From Capitella teleta (taxonomy: Eukaryota > Annelida > Polychaeta > Capitellidae), in the NCBI GenBank assembly GCA_000328365.1, contig KB293638.1:150808-214807 (forward strand): a stretch of DNA of 64,000 nt, written 5' to 3'. Of the stretch, positions 23,022 through 35,273 are shown in pieces. Numbering within the stretch: the first letter of the stretch is position 1; every line of letters begins with the position of its first letter. The position numbers and the translations under genes are program-made. A model generated the notes under the pieces. The model was not told the origin of the DNA. It worked only from the letters and a program-made list of their open reading frames with translations, and searched no databases.

Positions 23022-26000
23022 CGGCTTCGCCCTGGCCGTAGCAGTTATTCAGTTACCGAATCTACCGAATGATCCGAATCCCTCGGCCATCCTATCTGAT
23101 CATAAACCCCTCCTGTTTGTCATTAAGCGAGTTATAATAATAATGATGGACCTTGAACTTTTTCCTAATGCATCTGGCGCTTAAACTATGCATCCACTTG
23201 CTGCATTCTGTGGCCTTAATCTGTGGGGATTTAATTACCAATATAGTCTTGGAACGAGACTATGCATCCACGTACAGGGCTGTCTTCGCGCCAATACCAG
23301 AATTATTTCATTCCGATTATGATTTGCATATTATGGTATACACAAAGGAGATAAGCAATGCTAATTTTTATGTCAAGCACCAATTTTTTGTTCATGCATT
23401 CCCCGTTTGAAAAACAGACCCCTGTGAGCTAATATCACGCAAACAAGTTTGAAGTAGCTGACGCCATATTGACGTCAGATTATATTGTATTTGCTCATTA
23501 AACGATGAAAAAAATGCAGAGCGAAAGTAACGAGCGGCAAAATAAACATTCGGGCAACCCTTTATTGGTGTGACGAGTTTGATCTTTCTACGAGCGAGAA
23601 TGAGGTGAGTTACAATACGTGTTCAGAGGTGTGGATGAGGGTATGACGTCATACGAACCCCTGAAGGTGTGGTGCGACTGATCTATACACAGGGTAAACT
23701 TTTGAGAGTATGTTTGACTTCCCGAACGACTTTGCGAAAAAAAAAAAAAAAAAAAAAAAAAAAAACAGCTGGTAACCATGGACACAACAAATAATCAATG
23801 TGTAAGAATCTTGTCTCTCAATCCGATACAGTTGTTTTGGCGGATTACTGTTTTCAAGTACGGAATTTTTGGAGGTGAAATGTCAATTGAGGATTAACAG
23901 AAGGTGCAAGGTGCATAGAAGGAAGTGAGTCATTGGTGATAAATATTTGCATGCAGGCATGGTCGTTCAGCACTCTTTCGAAGTCCCGAAAGCCAACGTT
24001 CCCAAACAAATCTGTAATGAGATTTTGAAATTTGGACAACATATTCATGGCAAATTGTGATGAACAGGTTCAGATTCTCAGCTCATTACTTGAACACGGA
24101 CAGAGCAAGGACCATTGCCGACCAGCTCCAGGCCAAAGGACGTGCAGACATCCAAGCCACGTAGTCTGCCCTTGTTTTTAAGTATAAGTTAATACATGTT
24201 ACATGTGAAGACTTCAAAAGAAATAATCGATATAGTGGCAATAACACTATAATTAATTACTCACCATAAAAGATACACCAATAATACAAGCAGCAAACTA
24301 ACATTTTTTGCATTGGTCGAAACCAAATAGATGAACAATTGGATGAACTCTGTTCGTCATTTCAAGAAATCGAATGTGTTTCCAAGAAAGATGCCGCGAA
24401 CCTTGTTATCAGGAGAAGCTTCCGTCTGCACAAAGTTGCACGAAGTTGCACTGAAGTTGCACGAAGTTCATGAAGTAGGCCGTGGCATTGGGAGGGACTT
24501 GACGGGCCAGTTAGGACTCAAACCCCCGACTGGATCGTCAAGACCTCGTCTTATGCCACGTCAAGTGTCCATGTCGGATGATGTTCGTATTATTTTGTCG
24601 TTTCTACCCTTCCAGGAGCTCTGGTTGCTTCGAAGCAGGAAGTTTCACAGACAAATTCATTTATCGATCACCAGCTTATAGCTTCCGCAATGATCATCCA
24701 ATTGAATTAATAGAATGAGCTACGCTGACATGAACAGGTATGATTCACTCTCTTCGATGTTAAGATATTATGAATGCACGGTAATAGGCAACAAGTAAAA
24801 TCTAACCGTAAAACTCGACCTTGAGCTCAGCCTTCGACCTGATTGCAAGCAAGCTGTTGTGTGAATTACGTAATATACAGACCCTGTTTGTACTCACAAG
24901 GACGAAATGACGAATCGTGTGCGCATTCCAACCAGAAAGTCACCCGTCACCGAAAGTGAAAGTGGTGCGCCGAGAATCTAGTGCCTGGAGGTCGGGTCAA
25001 AGGTCGATTGGATATCAACGTTTTATTCACCGTCCACTATATGCATATCACGGTTATGGTGTGCAACAGTACAAATGTACATCGGGCCTGCACACACTCA
25101 CTTGTTCACTGCTTACGCTGATGGCTGGAATCCGTTGAAATGTCGGTTTTTGTTGCGCGTCTGCTTAGAAACCACTCCTGTTTCGACCGTCACTTCGCTT
25201 CGAATGCTGATTGGCGCGTTACAAGGAAGTTGAAGAGATATATTATTTGCTCTTTCGGAAAGCTCAATAAAGCTGTCTTCTTTGCATGGTGACCCACTTA
25301 CAGTTCGAGATAAGAACTGCATCGTCGGCATTTCTCCAGTTCATAAATTTAAAGTTTATAATTCTCCTCAACTCTAGCGTGGGAAGGTCAATTTGAACGC
25401 GAGATACATGCATGGTTATATAGAGCATAACGTACGTGTTTGCATTCGGTAGTTTCGCTTTCGGGTCGTATAACCACCGTTCGTTGTGCAACCATTTATC
25501 ACAAACACGTTCAAGGCATGTTTGTTTTATGGCTCCACCCAACCAAATCGAGTGGTGCAGGCACCAGATCAGAACGAATAATTATGATTTTTATCACAAT
25601 AATATTCGCTCGTGACCTGATCGGGCTTAAACGCGTGATCTCGACCTTCACTGTCGGCATATACTATATATATAGTACTAGTACATCTATTGGATTACTC
25701 TCAGACAGTGTTTTCCTTACAAGTTTGTTGTCTAAGGCACACAGGCAAAGCATAGGTCTATAGAACGATTCATAAATAGAACAATTTCTGGGCACATTGC
25801 TATGCATCATATTAGACTGACATTATGCATTATATATATTATTATGTAAATTAAGCGTGGTAGAAATTAAACAGTGTTCAACCATACGCGACATCTTTCT
25901 GGGAAACACATTCGATTTCTGGACAAGGAGGAGAGGGTTCATCGAATTGTTTTCACGTGATTTGAGGCAGCCCTTTTTGCTTATTTATTTGGGTAAATAT

Positions 26001-26509
26001 ATCGCTGCTTCCATTTCACAATGTTTGCTTACTTTGTGATTGCACCGTGATTGTGATTGTACTGTGATTGTGATTGCACTGATTGCCACACAGGGCTCAG
26101 CATCCTTGACCCACGTCATCAGTAATTGAGAGCCATTGTTACACCATCGCAAAATTGTCGACCAATGCCGTTTCCCCGAAATCACTTGGCAGGGAATTTT
26201 ACAGAAGTCATTAATGTACGACGTAGCCATGGCAACAACATAAACAAACCCCAAACAAACTTCGGTTCTCTGCGTGAATTATCGCCACCTCTTGTGTGGT
26301 GTGTTTGCATTTTATCTATATTGTGTCATTGTGAGTATGAATAATTAATTAATCAATTTGTTACAATATATATTATCAATTATTTCAATTTAAGCCTGCA
26401 TTGTGTTTCCTGCATTTCAACACATCGTATTATTAGCATACGTCGTAGTTGTTTGGCTCAATAGCCATCACACGTATATGCTACAACGTAGCGTTGCCAT
26501 GGTGACGAT
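23022..26509. other. Gene-poor AT-rich region
   Basis: It holds a repeat block shared with 34.86-34.95 kb (described separately), a poly-A run (23738-23765), a local GTTGCACGAA repeat near 24431-24470, and no coding exon I can support. Confidence 0.4.
23190..23282. repeat. Dispersed repeat, second copy at about 34860-34945
   Basis: Shared words in the same order: GCTGCATTC(T/C)GT, TGTGGGGAT, then TAGTCTTGGAACGAGACTAT here and GAGTCTTGGAACGAGATTAT at 34.9 kb. Boundaries and family are unknown. Confidence 0.55.
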
Positions 26510-26735
26510 ATAGCAGTCTGTTTGGAGGCGGAAACCCGGCTTCAATGATCGTCCGACGATGCTTTTATGCTGAAAACACATCCTTTCAAAAAATATGTAC
26601 GGTGCACGCTCGATGGTGTGTGAATTAACCAAGATATGGAATTATCTACCAATGGCACAAACGACCTTTGAGACAACCACATCCAGCGCAGTTCAGATAT
26701 TCAATGATCCGTAGATTGGAACTGGTTTCTTCAAT
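26510..26735 (+). mobile_element. Short 3' fragment of a CR1/L2-like LINE
   Basis: The block around 26560-26655 (GCTGAAAACACATCC, then ATATGTACGGTGCACG and AAGATATGGAATTATCTACC) repeats the 3' part of the larger LINE fragment at 27330-27440. It translates to the family's YGARSMV...TKIWNYLP region. It is a separate degraded copy lying just upstream. Confidence 0.65.
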
Positions 26736-26774
26736 GCTACTTCTATTGATTATGTAGTAAGTTGTATATTTTGA

Positions 26775-27628
26775 TCATTGATCATTGAAGCCAAGGCCGA
26801 ACTATTGATTGTGTGCAAAAGAAAAAAAAAAGCGGACAAGAAACAAGCCGAAGAAGTCTCCCTCGATATCACTTCTGCCAACATAAAACCAACGAAAGTG
26901 GCTAAAACTCTTGGTGCTTTCTTTGACAGCCATCTAACCGTGCAGAATCAGGCTGGCCATGTGGTGAAAAGTTCACCTTCGAAGGATCGCGAAAGTACGT
27001 CAATATCTGTCAGCAAAAACAAGCACACTAGCGCTGCATGCCACCGTGATTTCAAGACTCGATTACCATAATGGCTTCCTGTTTGCTCATCCCAAATGCC
27101 AAATACGTCGGCTACAGATGACGCAAAACAGTGCTGCGCGAATTCTAACAAGAACTCCTAAACGTGACCCCATAACACCTGTTTTAGCGTCACTGCATTG
27201 GCTCCTAGTGGAGAAACGGATCCAGTTCAAAGTTTTGTGCAACATCCACAATGCTTGCACCCTGCGTCGGCTCCAAAATATTTAAAAGAAATTTGCGAGC
27301 CTTACCATCCACTTAGGCCACTGAGATCATCCAATGATGCTTCTATGCTGAAAACACATCCTTAAAAAAAATATGTACGGTGCACGGTCGATGGTGTGTG
27401 AAGGAACCAAGATATGGAATTATCTACCAAGAGAGTTACGAGTGCCACGGCCATCGCCGCCATTCAAGAAGAAATTGAAGATTTTTATGTTTCGTCAATG
27501 TTACATAGCCTAATATTTAAATTCCTATCATAGCCTAATATTTAAATTCCTATCATAGCCTAATATTTAAATTCCTATCATAGCCTAATATTTAAATTCC
27601 TATCATAGCCTAATATTTAAATTCCTAT
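26775..27628 (+). mobile_element. 3' part of a CR1/L2-like non-LTR retrotransposon (LINE), degraded
   Basis: Split across frames, the translation gives the end of a reverse transcriptase and its C-terminal region: AKTLGAFFDSHLTVQNQAGH, SRLDYHNGFLFAHPKCQIRR, LQMTQNSAARILTRTPKRDP, ITPVLASLHWLLVEKRIQFK and, further on, a TKIWNYLPRELR-like block. These are hallmark blocks of CR1/L2-clade LINEs. The 5' end, endonuclease and catalytic RT motifs are absent, so this is the usual 5'-truncated copy. It ends in a tandem repeat, consistent with the repetitive 3' tails of this clade. Confidence 0.85.
27504..27628 (+). repeat. Five 25-bp tandem units at the LINE 3' end
   Basis: Five essentially identical 25-bp units beginning CATAGCCTAATATTTAAATT occupy 27504-27628. 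A sixth unit starts (CATAGC) and then diverges. The array directly follows the LINE coding remnant. Confidence 0.9.
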
Positions 27629-28119
27629 CATAGCATTCTGTGTATGTAAATATTACGTCTGTTATTATTATTAATGTGTCCCTAACAATATATCACAGCA
27701 AGTTTATTTTAAACTATTTCAATATTCTATACAATGTGATAATATATATGTTGTCAAATTAGTAAACGTCAAACAGGTTTGCTCTAGCACGATTGCCATT
27801 TAGATATTAATGGATTGTTGGACGATCACACCTGACGCATTGTTGCACCCGATGACCTCACACCTGAATTGGTCCTTGATAATTACGGCACCTTCTTCAG
27901 GGTCAAAATCATTAACCTGGTTCCTCTTACATAAGCACTGCTCATGATGACGCTAGCTGTTGTCCATCCCTGATTGACCACTTACAATAACACGATGGTT
28001 GAGACAAGACTCAATAGAACAATTTCAACTGGAAAAGTCACAACATTTCAAGTCGATTTTTTAAGAGCTTCTATTCTAAAGAAATATATAATAAAAGCAA
28101 TCTGGGCATCAATCATCTT

Positions 28120-31100
28120 TCAGAACATCATTTTTAAATTGTTCTTTTTCTTCGTTGGATTCCGTCCTTTTCGCTTCGCGCACCAATTGACGGTGGTCAA
28201 GATGATGTGGTCAAGGACCTCACACATGGTCAGCACTGAAGCCCCGAGCAGCAAACCGAGAAATCCGCCGATTTCACCAAACAAACTTCCTCGCGAAAAC
28301 GCCTCATTTGTTTTGATTAACTCGTACTTCAGCTCCTTGTAGAATACGTCAACTTGCAAGAAGTTACCCCTGAGTGGAAAATTGATAATCAAATTTAAAT
28401 TGGTTGCGTAATCTGCACTTACATGTAGAAATTGATGTTCATATCGACTTCGCCCAGGTAGGTCTCCATCGTCTTTTTGTAGTGACTGACGTCACTTTTC
28501 ATGGTTTCGTAGATTTTACCGACATTATCAGACTTTTTGGTGACACTCTCCATCATAACATTGAATAGTCTTTGCAATGAGAAAGCCGTTTCCATCTCAA
28601 GGGAAGAGGCAGGAGGAGTGAAGTCTGGATCATACCGAAGAAGCTGAATTGGTAGTTGTAACATTGCCACACCGTCCTCCCTGATAATAGATACATCGTA
28701 GTCGGCTATTGAACTCATCACCTGAAACATGACCGTCCCAACATCGCGGGTCGTTTGGGCGACCGTGCTAGCAGCGCCGGTTAAATCATTGATGTCGTTT
28801 TTGAGCGTTTTCAATGCGTCATCTAAATCATCGCCGGTCAAAACATTTGCCAGATCAATTTTCGATGAATTGTAGTTTCGGTATGACTCCAGGATTTCAA
28901 GATGAGGGACAAATGTCGCGTTGAGCCCTGACTGGATGGTTTCCGCTGAGCTTACAAGGGAGCCTGTCCGACTTAAGACCTTAGCTAAGTCATTATTCGC
29001 CATCGTAAGATACATTGAGATCGCACTCAAATCTTCAATGCCAAGGAAACCACTAATCCAGAAACACTGTTCGTTCATTCCGTCAGCGTCAAAGACTCTT
29101 GCTTCGAGTATTTCGTCAACCGATTCTTCTAACTCAGCCGTCTTTGGAATCAGAGCATTGATATTTTTCGTAGCCACCCAATCATTTAGTTTCTCCGTTG
29201 TTGACGATAATATCGGAATAATCTCCTCTTGAACTTCTGTGATATGCGCAAGACATCTTGTGTGCCAAACGAAAGCGTCAGCATTCGATTCAACGTTGGG
29301 GAATATTGTCGCAATGGACGCTTCATACGATGTCTTCATCGTCTCCAAGGTTACCAACTTCTTTGCAAAGTCGCTCGGGAAATCGAGCATGCTGGCAAAC
29401 GTTTCTTGCATGTATTCGTCGCAGGTCTTCCCTTCGTCCACATCTTCAGGAGTCATCTTTCCCCCCTCACCTTCGCTCGACTCGTAACTCCCGCCATCGA
29501 CATCTCCGCCTTCCATGTAGTCCTCGATTGCGTCTACGATTGACGCCCCGTCTCGCCAATCGACCCAGTTGATGCTTCGTTTCTTTCTGCTTTTACTCGT
29601 GGTCGTGTTCGTTCTGTACAAATCCAAATCGTCCGGGGAAGTCAGGTTGTGTTCGCAGTGTTCGTAGAGCTCTGACAGCTGGGTATCTTGCGACAGTTTC
29701 ATGGCACCTTTGAGTGAGTCATACGAATCCTTCATCAGGTGGATGTTGCGTGGCATCTCAGCGAATGGGATGAGGATGTCAGTCATCCAGTTGAACAACA
29801 GTGCAGCATCATGCTCCATTGCATCGCTGGTTTCCATAATCATATTCTCGAAATACTTTGTTGTGTAGACTTCTGTGAATTCTTTCACCTCGTTCTGGAG
29901 TAGAGAAACTTCAGTTTGAATTGCATCGATGTATTCATTGTCCAACTGCACAATGGTGGCGTCCACTCTCTGGGTTATTTCCTTGGCAAATTTAAATTGT
30001 TTTTTCACTCTTGTTCGACGCGTGTAATTTGTCAGCACCAAACGGTCAACGTTGAATTGGGAAAGCTGAGCGTACGACAGGCTGGGTTCATAGTTGATTT
30101 GATCGCATGGAACCGGGCAGTTGCAATTCGGTTGCTCACTCCTAAACTCTCCTGAAGAAAAGAAAAAGGATGCATCGAAATATTGAAAATTGATTCTTAA
30201 TTTCACACTTCAACGGCTTGCACAATATGGTGGACTGAAGTTGACACGAATAGCACTATAGTTGTGCGAATATTAGCTTCTACTAAGCTGACAGAAGACT
30301 TCCTCCAATTAGCAACTCTCGGTTTGTGGGTTTTACAATTGGAAACATCGGTGCCAATTTTGATCTCACCTAAGGCCTCCTGGACGCAGAAGAAAAGCTG
30401 AGTTCCATTGCAGACGGGGACGGAAATTTCTGAAAGCAAACACGAATGAATGAACAGTTCAAACAGCCGTGATTGGTCACCTTTTGAGTTCAGGGTTATG
30501 CTGCTAGACATGTAGATATCCCTGCATCCGCACTTATTGTACACAGCTTTAGTTTTGCACTTTAGTTTGCAGTTAGGGACTGGCTCAGCGCCCTTCTCAC
30601 AGGTGCCATGGGGGTAGGGAAGGCCTTGCACCTGTACAGCAACACTTAATCAAAGGGTTGGTGATGAGGAGAGCCTTACCTGTGTACGGTGAATGCCCAC
30701 CAGGGTGTGAGTGCCGGGTGCGGCGGCGAAACCAAGATCCTTGGCCCCAGGAAACTCACCTTGGTCATGCAGTAAGATCTGATTAAAACATTTGGATTAA
30801 TATTGCTATAGGTTGATCACAGACCTACCTTTACTCCAGCGTCATTCTGAGGTCCTCGCATGTATTCGTATTGCTCCACGTTAAGAATCAGACTTAGGGC
30901 GACGCTGGATCCTAAATTATATAATAACAATAAAAACCAGGTATCAACATATTTATGTGAGATGAGAGCTCTATACTACGTGTACGAGAAGAACGAAGCA
31001 GAACCAACCGGAGTCCATTACAGATTTCACTTCACCATCGTTGCCAGAGTTGAAGGTGTAACAAATTCCAAGGTCAGTAGCGGTGATCTCAAAGTCAGTT

Positions 31101-33351
31101 GCCAAGTTGCACCGCTTGCTCTTCCATGTGCACCTGTAGATTGCATTCTATATATTGAGTGTATCGCTGTCTATTTGCATAAATATTCTGAGGTGAGCAA
31201 AGCAACTCCAACAGCTTTCAGAGTTTAAGTCCATTGTTGCCAATCAAATCATGCAATTATGTTGCTACTGGGCTTCCTTTGCGTCATACACTCAGTAAGT
31301 CATGATCCATTTCAAGCATGACGTTATCCTTACAATCTTTGTCGTTATAATAAATAATCTCAAGCATACTTATCAACAAAGTCCTCCAGCTGATGCGCAC
31401 TTTTTCGGAGGAAACTTTCAGAATCGGAAAGTTCCTGCAATCCACGGAAGCTGCTAACGTTCAGGTCTGAAACGAGCGAAACTCAGGAAATGTGTAAAAG
31501 TGTTTGAAAGGTGAGCTTATACCTGAAATGTCATCAGTGCCATAAAACTCATCGATGAACGAATAGAGATGTTCGCCATTAGCTACGGTGATTCTGTGGG
31601 AAAGCACGGCAATAAATAATGCATGTAAAGATTATCGAAGAGAACTCGCATTGTTATAAACGATTAAAATCAGGGGATAATAGTAAGAAGGACTAGATGT
31701 TTACGCTCGGATCTGAGTTGGTCGAGGGATTCAGGAGTTATGCATTACAGGGCGAGGTTTGTGGAGTGCGCTTGTATTCGGAGTGAAAGTGGCATGTTCT
31801 CAGCCTCTATATTTATGCACTGCGTTTATAAACGAGATTAATAGTATACGAATATACGGTATTCGGCCACAGAATCATCGGGTCAACTCCGCGTGTTGAA
31901 TTGTTAATTTATACTGGCAGACTCACTTAGTGGTATAATTAACAAAAGGGATTCAACTAGGATAGTTTATTCGTAGCTCGTCAGGAGCAGAGCACAGCGG
32001 ATTTAATGAAAACTCAAGTGACGATCATAAGAGAGACTCATGCATATAATTATACAGTAAAGATACATTCTAGAAGATTCCAGAGCAGTAAAGAAGCTAG
32101 ATTACCTTACAAACAAAAGAATATTCTAGTGCATTCTATATCATTTTATAACAATAGATGAGTCAACAAGTGGAGTAGTAAAAAGTATCCTTTTAGCATA
32201 TTCCACATTATTCAAATTGCGATGAATAGATCCCCATGACAACAGTATAATCGATTTTGCAAATAGACAAGTGCTGAGTGCACGACTCAATAAATCACAT
32301 CTTCCTCCGTGTATCGATTTACCTGTAATTGTTCTGATTGCAAATAGTCACCGCAGGAAGTGGGCAGGTGTCTTTGTACAAGATCTGGACGCCGACGTTT
32401 GTCTCGTAAGCAAAGAACTTGGTCATCGTTTGTCCAAAGTTCATGAGGAAAGTGCTTATGGCAGCCACCACGCACACGATCCATACATACCTGTAATTAC
32501 ATGTAGGTGCGGTTCATTACGTAACAAAATCAAAAGTCCGATATCCGAAATTCGAACTCACTGCAAATATATACACAACTAGCGGACACATTATTAACGA
32601 GAGTATAATCTGTATACTGTGTGTTATTAATCGTCTTATGGAGCGACTAACGAATGCCAAGCCGGTCTTTTGACAGGCTAACTGTTATACTTGGTTAATG
32701 TGGGAGCCCTGTTCTTCTGAGCTCGCTTCCCCTGGATCAGTCAGATCAGAATATGAGGCAAAGGGGAACAAGAAGACGTCAGTCTGTCAGTGAAGGTTTT
32801 GGTGTAACGTATAAACCGAAACAACGGTGCTTTGTAAGAGCAGCCGAGCTAGTTTTCTTTCGTTAATAGCAGTGACAGCACTTCTTGTATGTTCCACACC
32901 AACTTCAAGCCGCACGCTTTCGTGACGTGCAATCTTATCATTCATGGTTTCGTGTATAACACACAAAAGCATATATACTTAATATTTCGGAATGAATTTC
33001 AATCAAATTATTCTAACATTTCTTGGCCTACCTTCTCCATTTATGCGGGTTATCGTTGTCAAAGATATATTTGATGCCGTGAAAAGTCGTGTGCTGAGTG
33101 AAGTCACTCCAAGATTTCGTCTCGTTTTGCCATGTTTTTGCAACGTGAGCCGCCAACTCCGCCTGCCTCTTCGTGAACCGAATTTCCTCAGGTTGCCTCT
33201 TCTCTTCGGACTGACGCCACGAAGCGTCCGTGTTCGGAGTTCCAACAGGCGTCAAGGAGTCATCTTTGATAGCGTTGTACTCGGTTGAGAAGATGTCTGG
33301 TGTAGTTTTGTCCTCGCCTGCTAATGCGGACACTGTAATTCTCCGCGTCAT
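28120..33351 (-). CDS. DEG/ENaC-family sodium channel subunit with a very large extracellular insert
   Basis: Minus-strand exons: 33351-33032, 32490-32323, 31593-31523, 31466-31370, 31133-31036, 30911-30829, 30778-30680 (3' edge uncertain by one base), 30631-30481, 30429-30370, 30151-28423 and 28369-28120. The product is about 1041 residues; family members are usually about 500-700. Family signatures appear in order: the gating HG motif (FHGIKYIF), TM1 (YVWIVCVVAAISTFLMNFGQ), PAVTICNQNNYR, ESFLRKSAHQLEDF, LGICYTFNSG, LSLILNVEQYEYM, DLGFAAAPGTHTLVGI, LPYPHGTC, the Cys-rich CKLKCKTKAVYNKCGCRDIYM area, CNCPVPCDQINYEPSLSYAQL, then VDVFYKELKYELIKTNEAF, and pre-TM2/TM2 with the GAS selectivity filter (EIGGFLGLLLGASVLTMCE). 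Between SLSYAQL and VDVFYKEL the family normally has a few tens of residues; here there are about 530 (described separately). Such channels are trimeric, amiloride-sensitive, and gated by acid, peptides or force; the ligand here is unknown. Confidence 0.93.
28423..30151 (-). other. ENaC exon 10: coding for a novel ~530-residue extracellular insert
   Basis: This 1729-nt exon starts with CNCPVPC...SLSYAQL and then runs through about 530 residues that I cannot assign to any domain family. It looks predominantly helical and partly coiled-coil (e.g. EVSLLQNEVKEFTEVYTTKY). It has N-glycosylation sequons (NYT, NLT, NTT, NAT, NSS), a few Cys, an acidic-glycine linker (GGDVDGGSYESSEGEGG) and a dibasic RKKR|S site. 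There is no hydrophobic transmembrane segment, so topology puts it outside the cell. It ends NINFYM just before the conserved VDVFYKEL strand. The codons run in one frame over the whole exon, which argues for a genuine coding insert rather than a misassembled intron. Confidence 0.85.
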
Positions 33352-35273
33352 GCCTGGTGTGTGTCCCGGAGGGTAATGGCCCTTCGGGTGTTTTGGGTTT
33401 GCTGTGAGCTCGTGAGAGGGAACGCTGGTTTGCTAGCGTAAAAGTTGTCCTTCAACCAATAAGCATCAAGTGCCAAGTGTTTGTGTTTCGTTGTTGTCCG
33501 CTCCCAGTTTTCTATTTGCAATCAAACAATTATGATTTCTGTTTGCTTCATTGTTATTGCATATGTGTTTGCTCTTCATTCGCACCAATCGCTGTTGTGC
33601 TCCTATCCTGGGCTGATCAATGCTGATAAATTGTGCAATTCTACCTCTAATGCATGTTTGGTCCCCCCCCCCTTTTTTATGCGTCGATAGACCTTTGAGT
33701 TTGATTGAAGGCATTGAAAGATTTGAATGCCCCCCCCCCCCCAGGTAAGTCACATGACTCAATAAAAGATCGCGGAAAGGGGGAGTGTCATCCTAAAGTG
33801 AAAACAAGAAGCGGATTGGTCGAATCCTAAATTGGTATATCGTTTGGATGAAATAATCATCGTTTATGATATTTGCCATCTTTACCTCAGTTTATAACGT
33901 CGAAAATGAAGACGGATCTGGATCCGCCCAAAAACCCTTTTAATGAAATTCACATTTTACTATAACAATTTTAAATCGTGATCGAAGCTATAGCTAACGA
34001 TATTGATTTATCGTCGTTTATATTTCCGACTCTAATCGATGTCGACCCTATGGTGTTGATCAATTAATTAATTACCATGGCAACCTTATTTGGTGCCGCC
34101 CCCCTTGTGGTAAATAATTATGAATTGAACCTATTTGGTGGGAGACCACTGAAAATGTCGCTTTCATATCATGAAAATGCCATTGGAATGATCAATTGGA
34201 ATTAATTGCCATTGGAATGATCAATTAGGGCGAATCTTTTGTGAATTTGGCATTGATGGTGCATCGTGGCGTTCGTTTTTAACAAATCACAACTTTGACT
34301 ATTAATTGTTATATGTATAATTGCAAACAAATATCCATTTAAATCCGTCAATTTAATTACCAAAATGTGTTACGAATTAACAAAACCCTAATTTGACTCC
34401 TGTTGTTCTCGTAAATCGTGTTTGCATGCACTAATTTCTGTACAACTATTAAACTTTTAACATTTTAATCTTTAACCTTTTTACAATAAAAATTTACTCT
34501 CCACAAAATTCGTATAGTATACTGAACTGGATGATTTGGGCCACTGTAGTATATAAGGCTTTGTGCCAATATTTTATTATGTGCACAATTACATTTGTAC
34601 TACAAAAGTATATATACCATACATCATTTACATTATATTGCTAGATCCTGGCCATAACGAGGATCGACAAGATGACGAACATTTATTTTGCCAATTCATT
34701 GACGAAAAGGAACACTGAATTTATTTAAAAACCCGATCAATACTCATAAAACGAGGATGTGTTGGGAAATAAATACAGAGCACTGCGAATAGATTAAACC
34801 ATATACTATTATAGAGACTCGACGTGATTGTTGATGTGTGCTTTTGAACGGCTCTCAGAACTCCAGCTGCATTCCGTAGCCACAATATGTGGGGATGATC
34901 CTTATAACATTAGGAGTCTTGGAACGAGATTATCAGAACTCCGGCTATTGATATGCATATACACTAGTAATTGAAGCGAATGAAATCCCCTAGCGTCTGG
35001 CAATGGCAGTCACTTTCATTTCCCCTTGTATTCATTTCCTGGCTTAGTTGGCATGCCATAGCATCAGATACACTGGGTAGTGGGTGATGCCACTGGCAAA
35101 TACATGTTCAGTTCAGTGGAGTCACGTTCCTACGCTGATTGGTGCGTTATGACTATGTGTTACTCTGTGATTTCACCTTTTCGCATTGCTGGTTCGTCGG
35201 TCGCCCTTGTTTTGGTCACGTTCGACACCTTTCACCGTTTCGTATCATCGAAATTGCGATACCTGCGAGTAAA
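33352..35273. other. Divergent spacer between ENaC (-) and SCO1 (+)
   Basis: The two start codons face away from each other across 1.9 kb. The spacer has C-tracts (about 33662-33671, 33730-33742), AT-rich DNA and the second copy of the 23.2-kb repeat at about 34860-34945. No exon is seen. Promoters for both genes should lie here. Confidence 0.45.

Noticed and set aside
24331-24681. 116-codon plus-strand frame
   Set aside because: It includes a simple GTTGCACGAA-type repeat and no recognisable domain.
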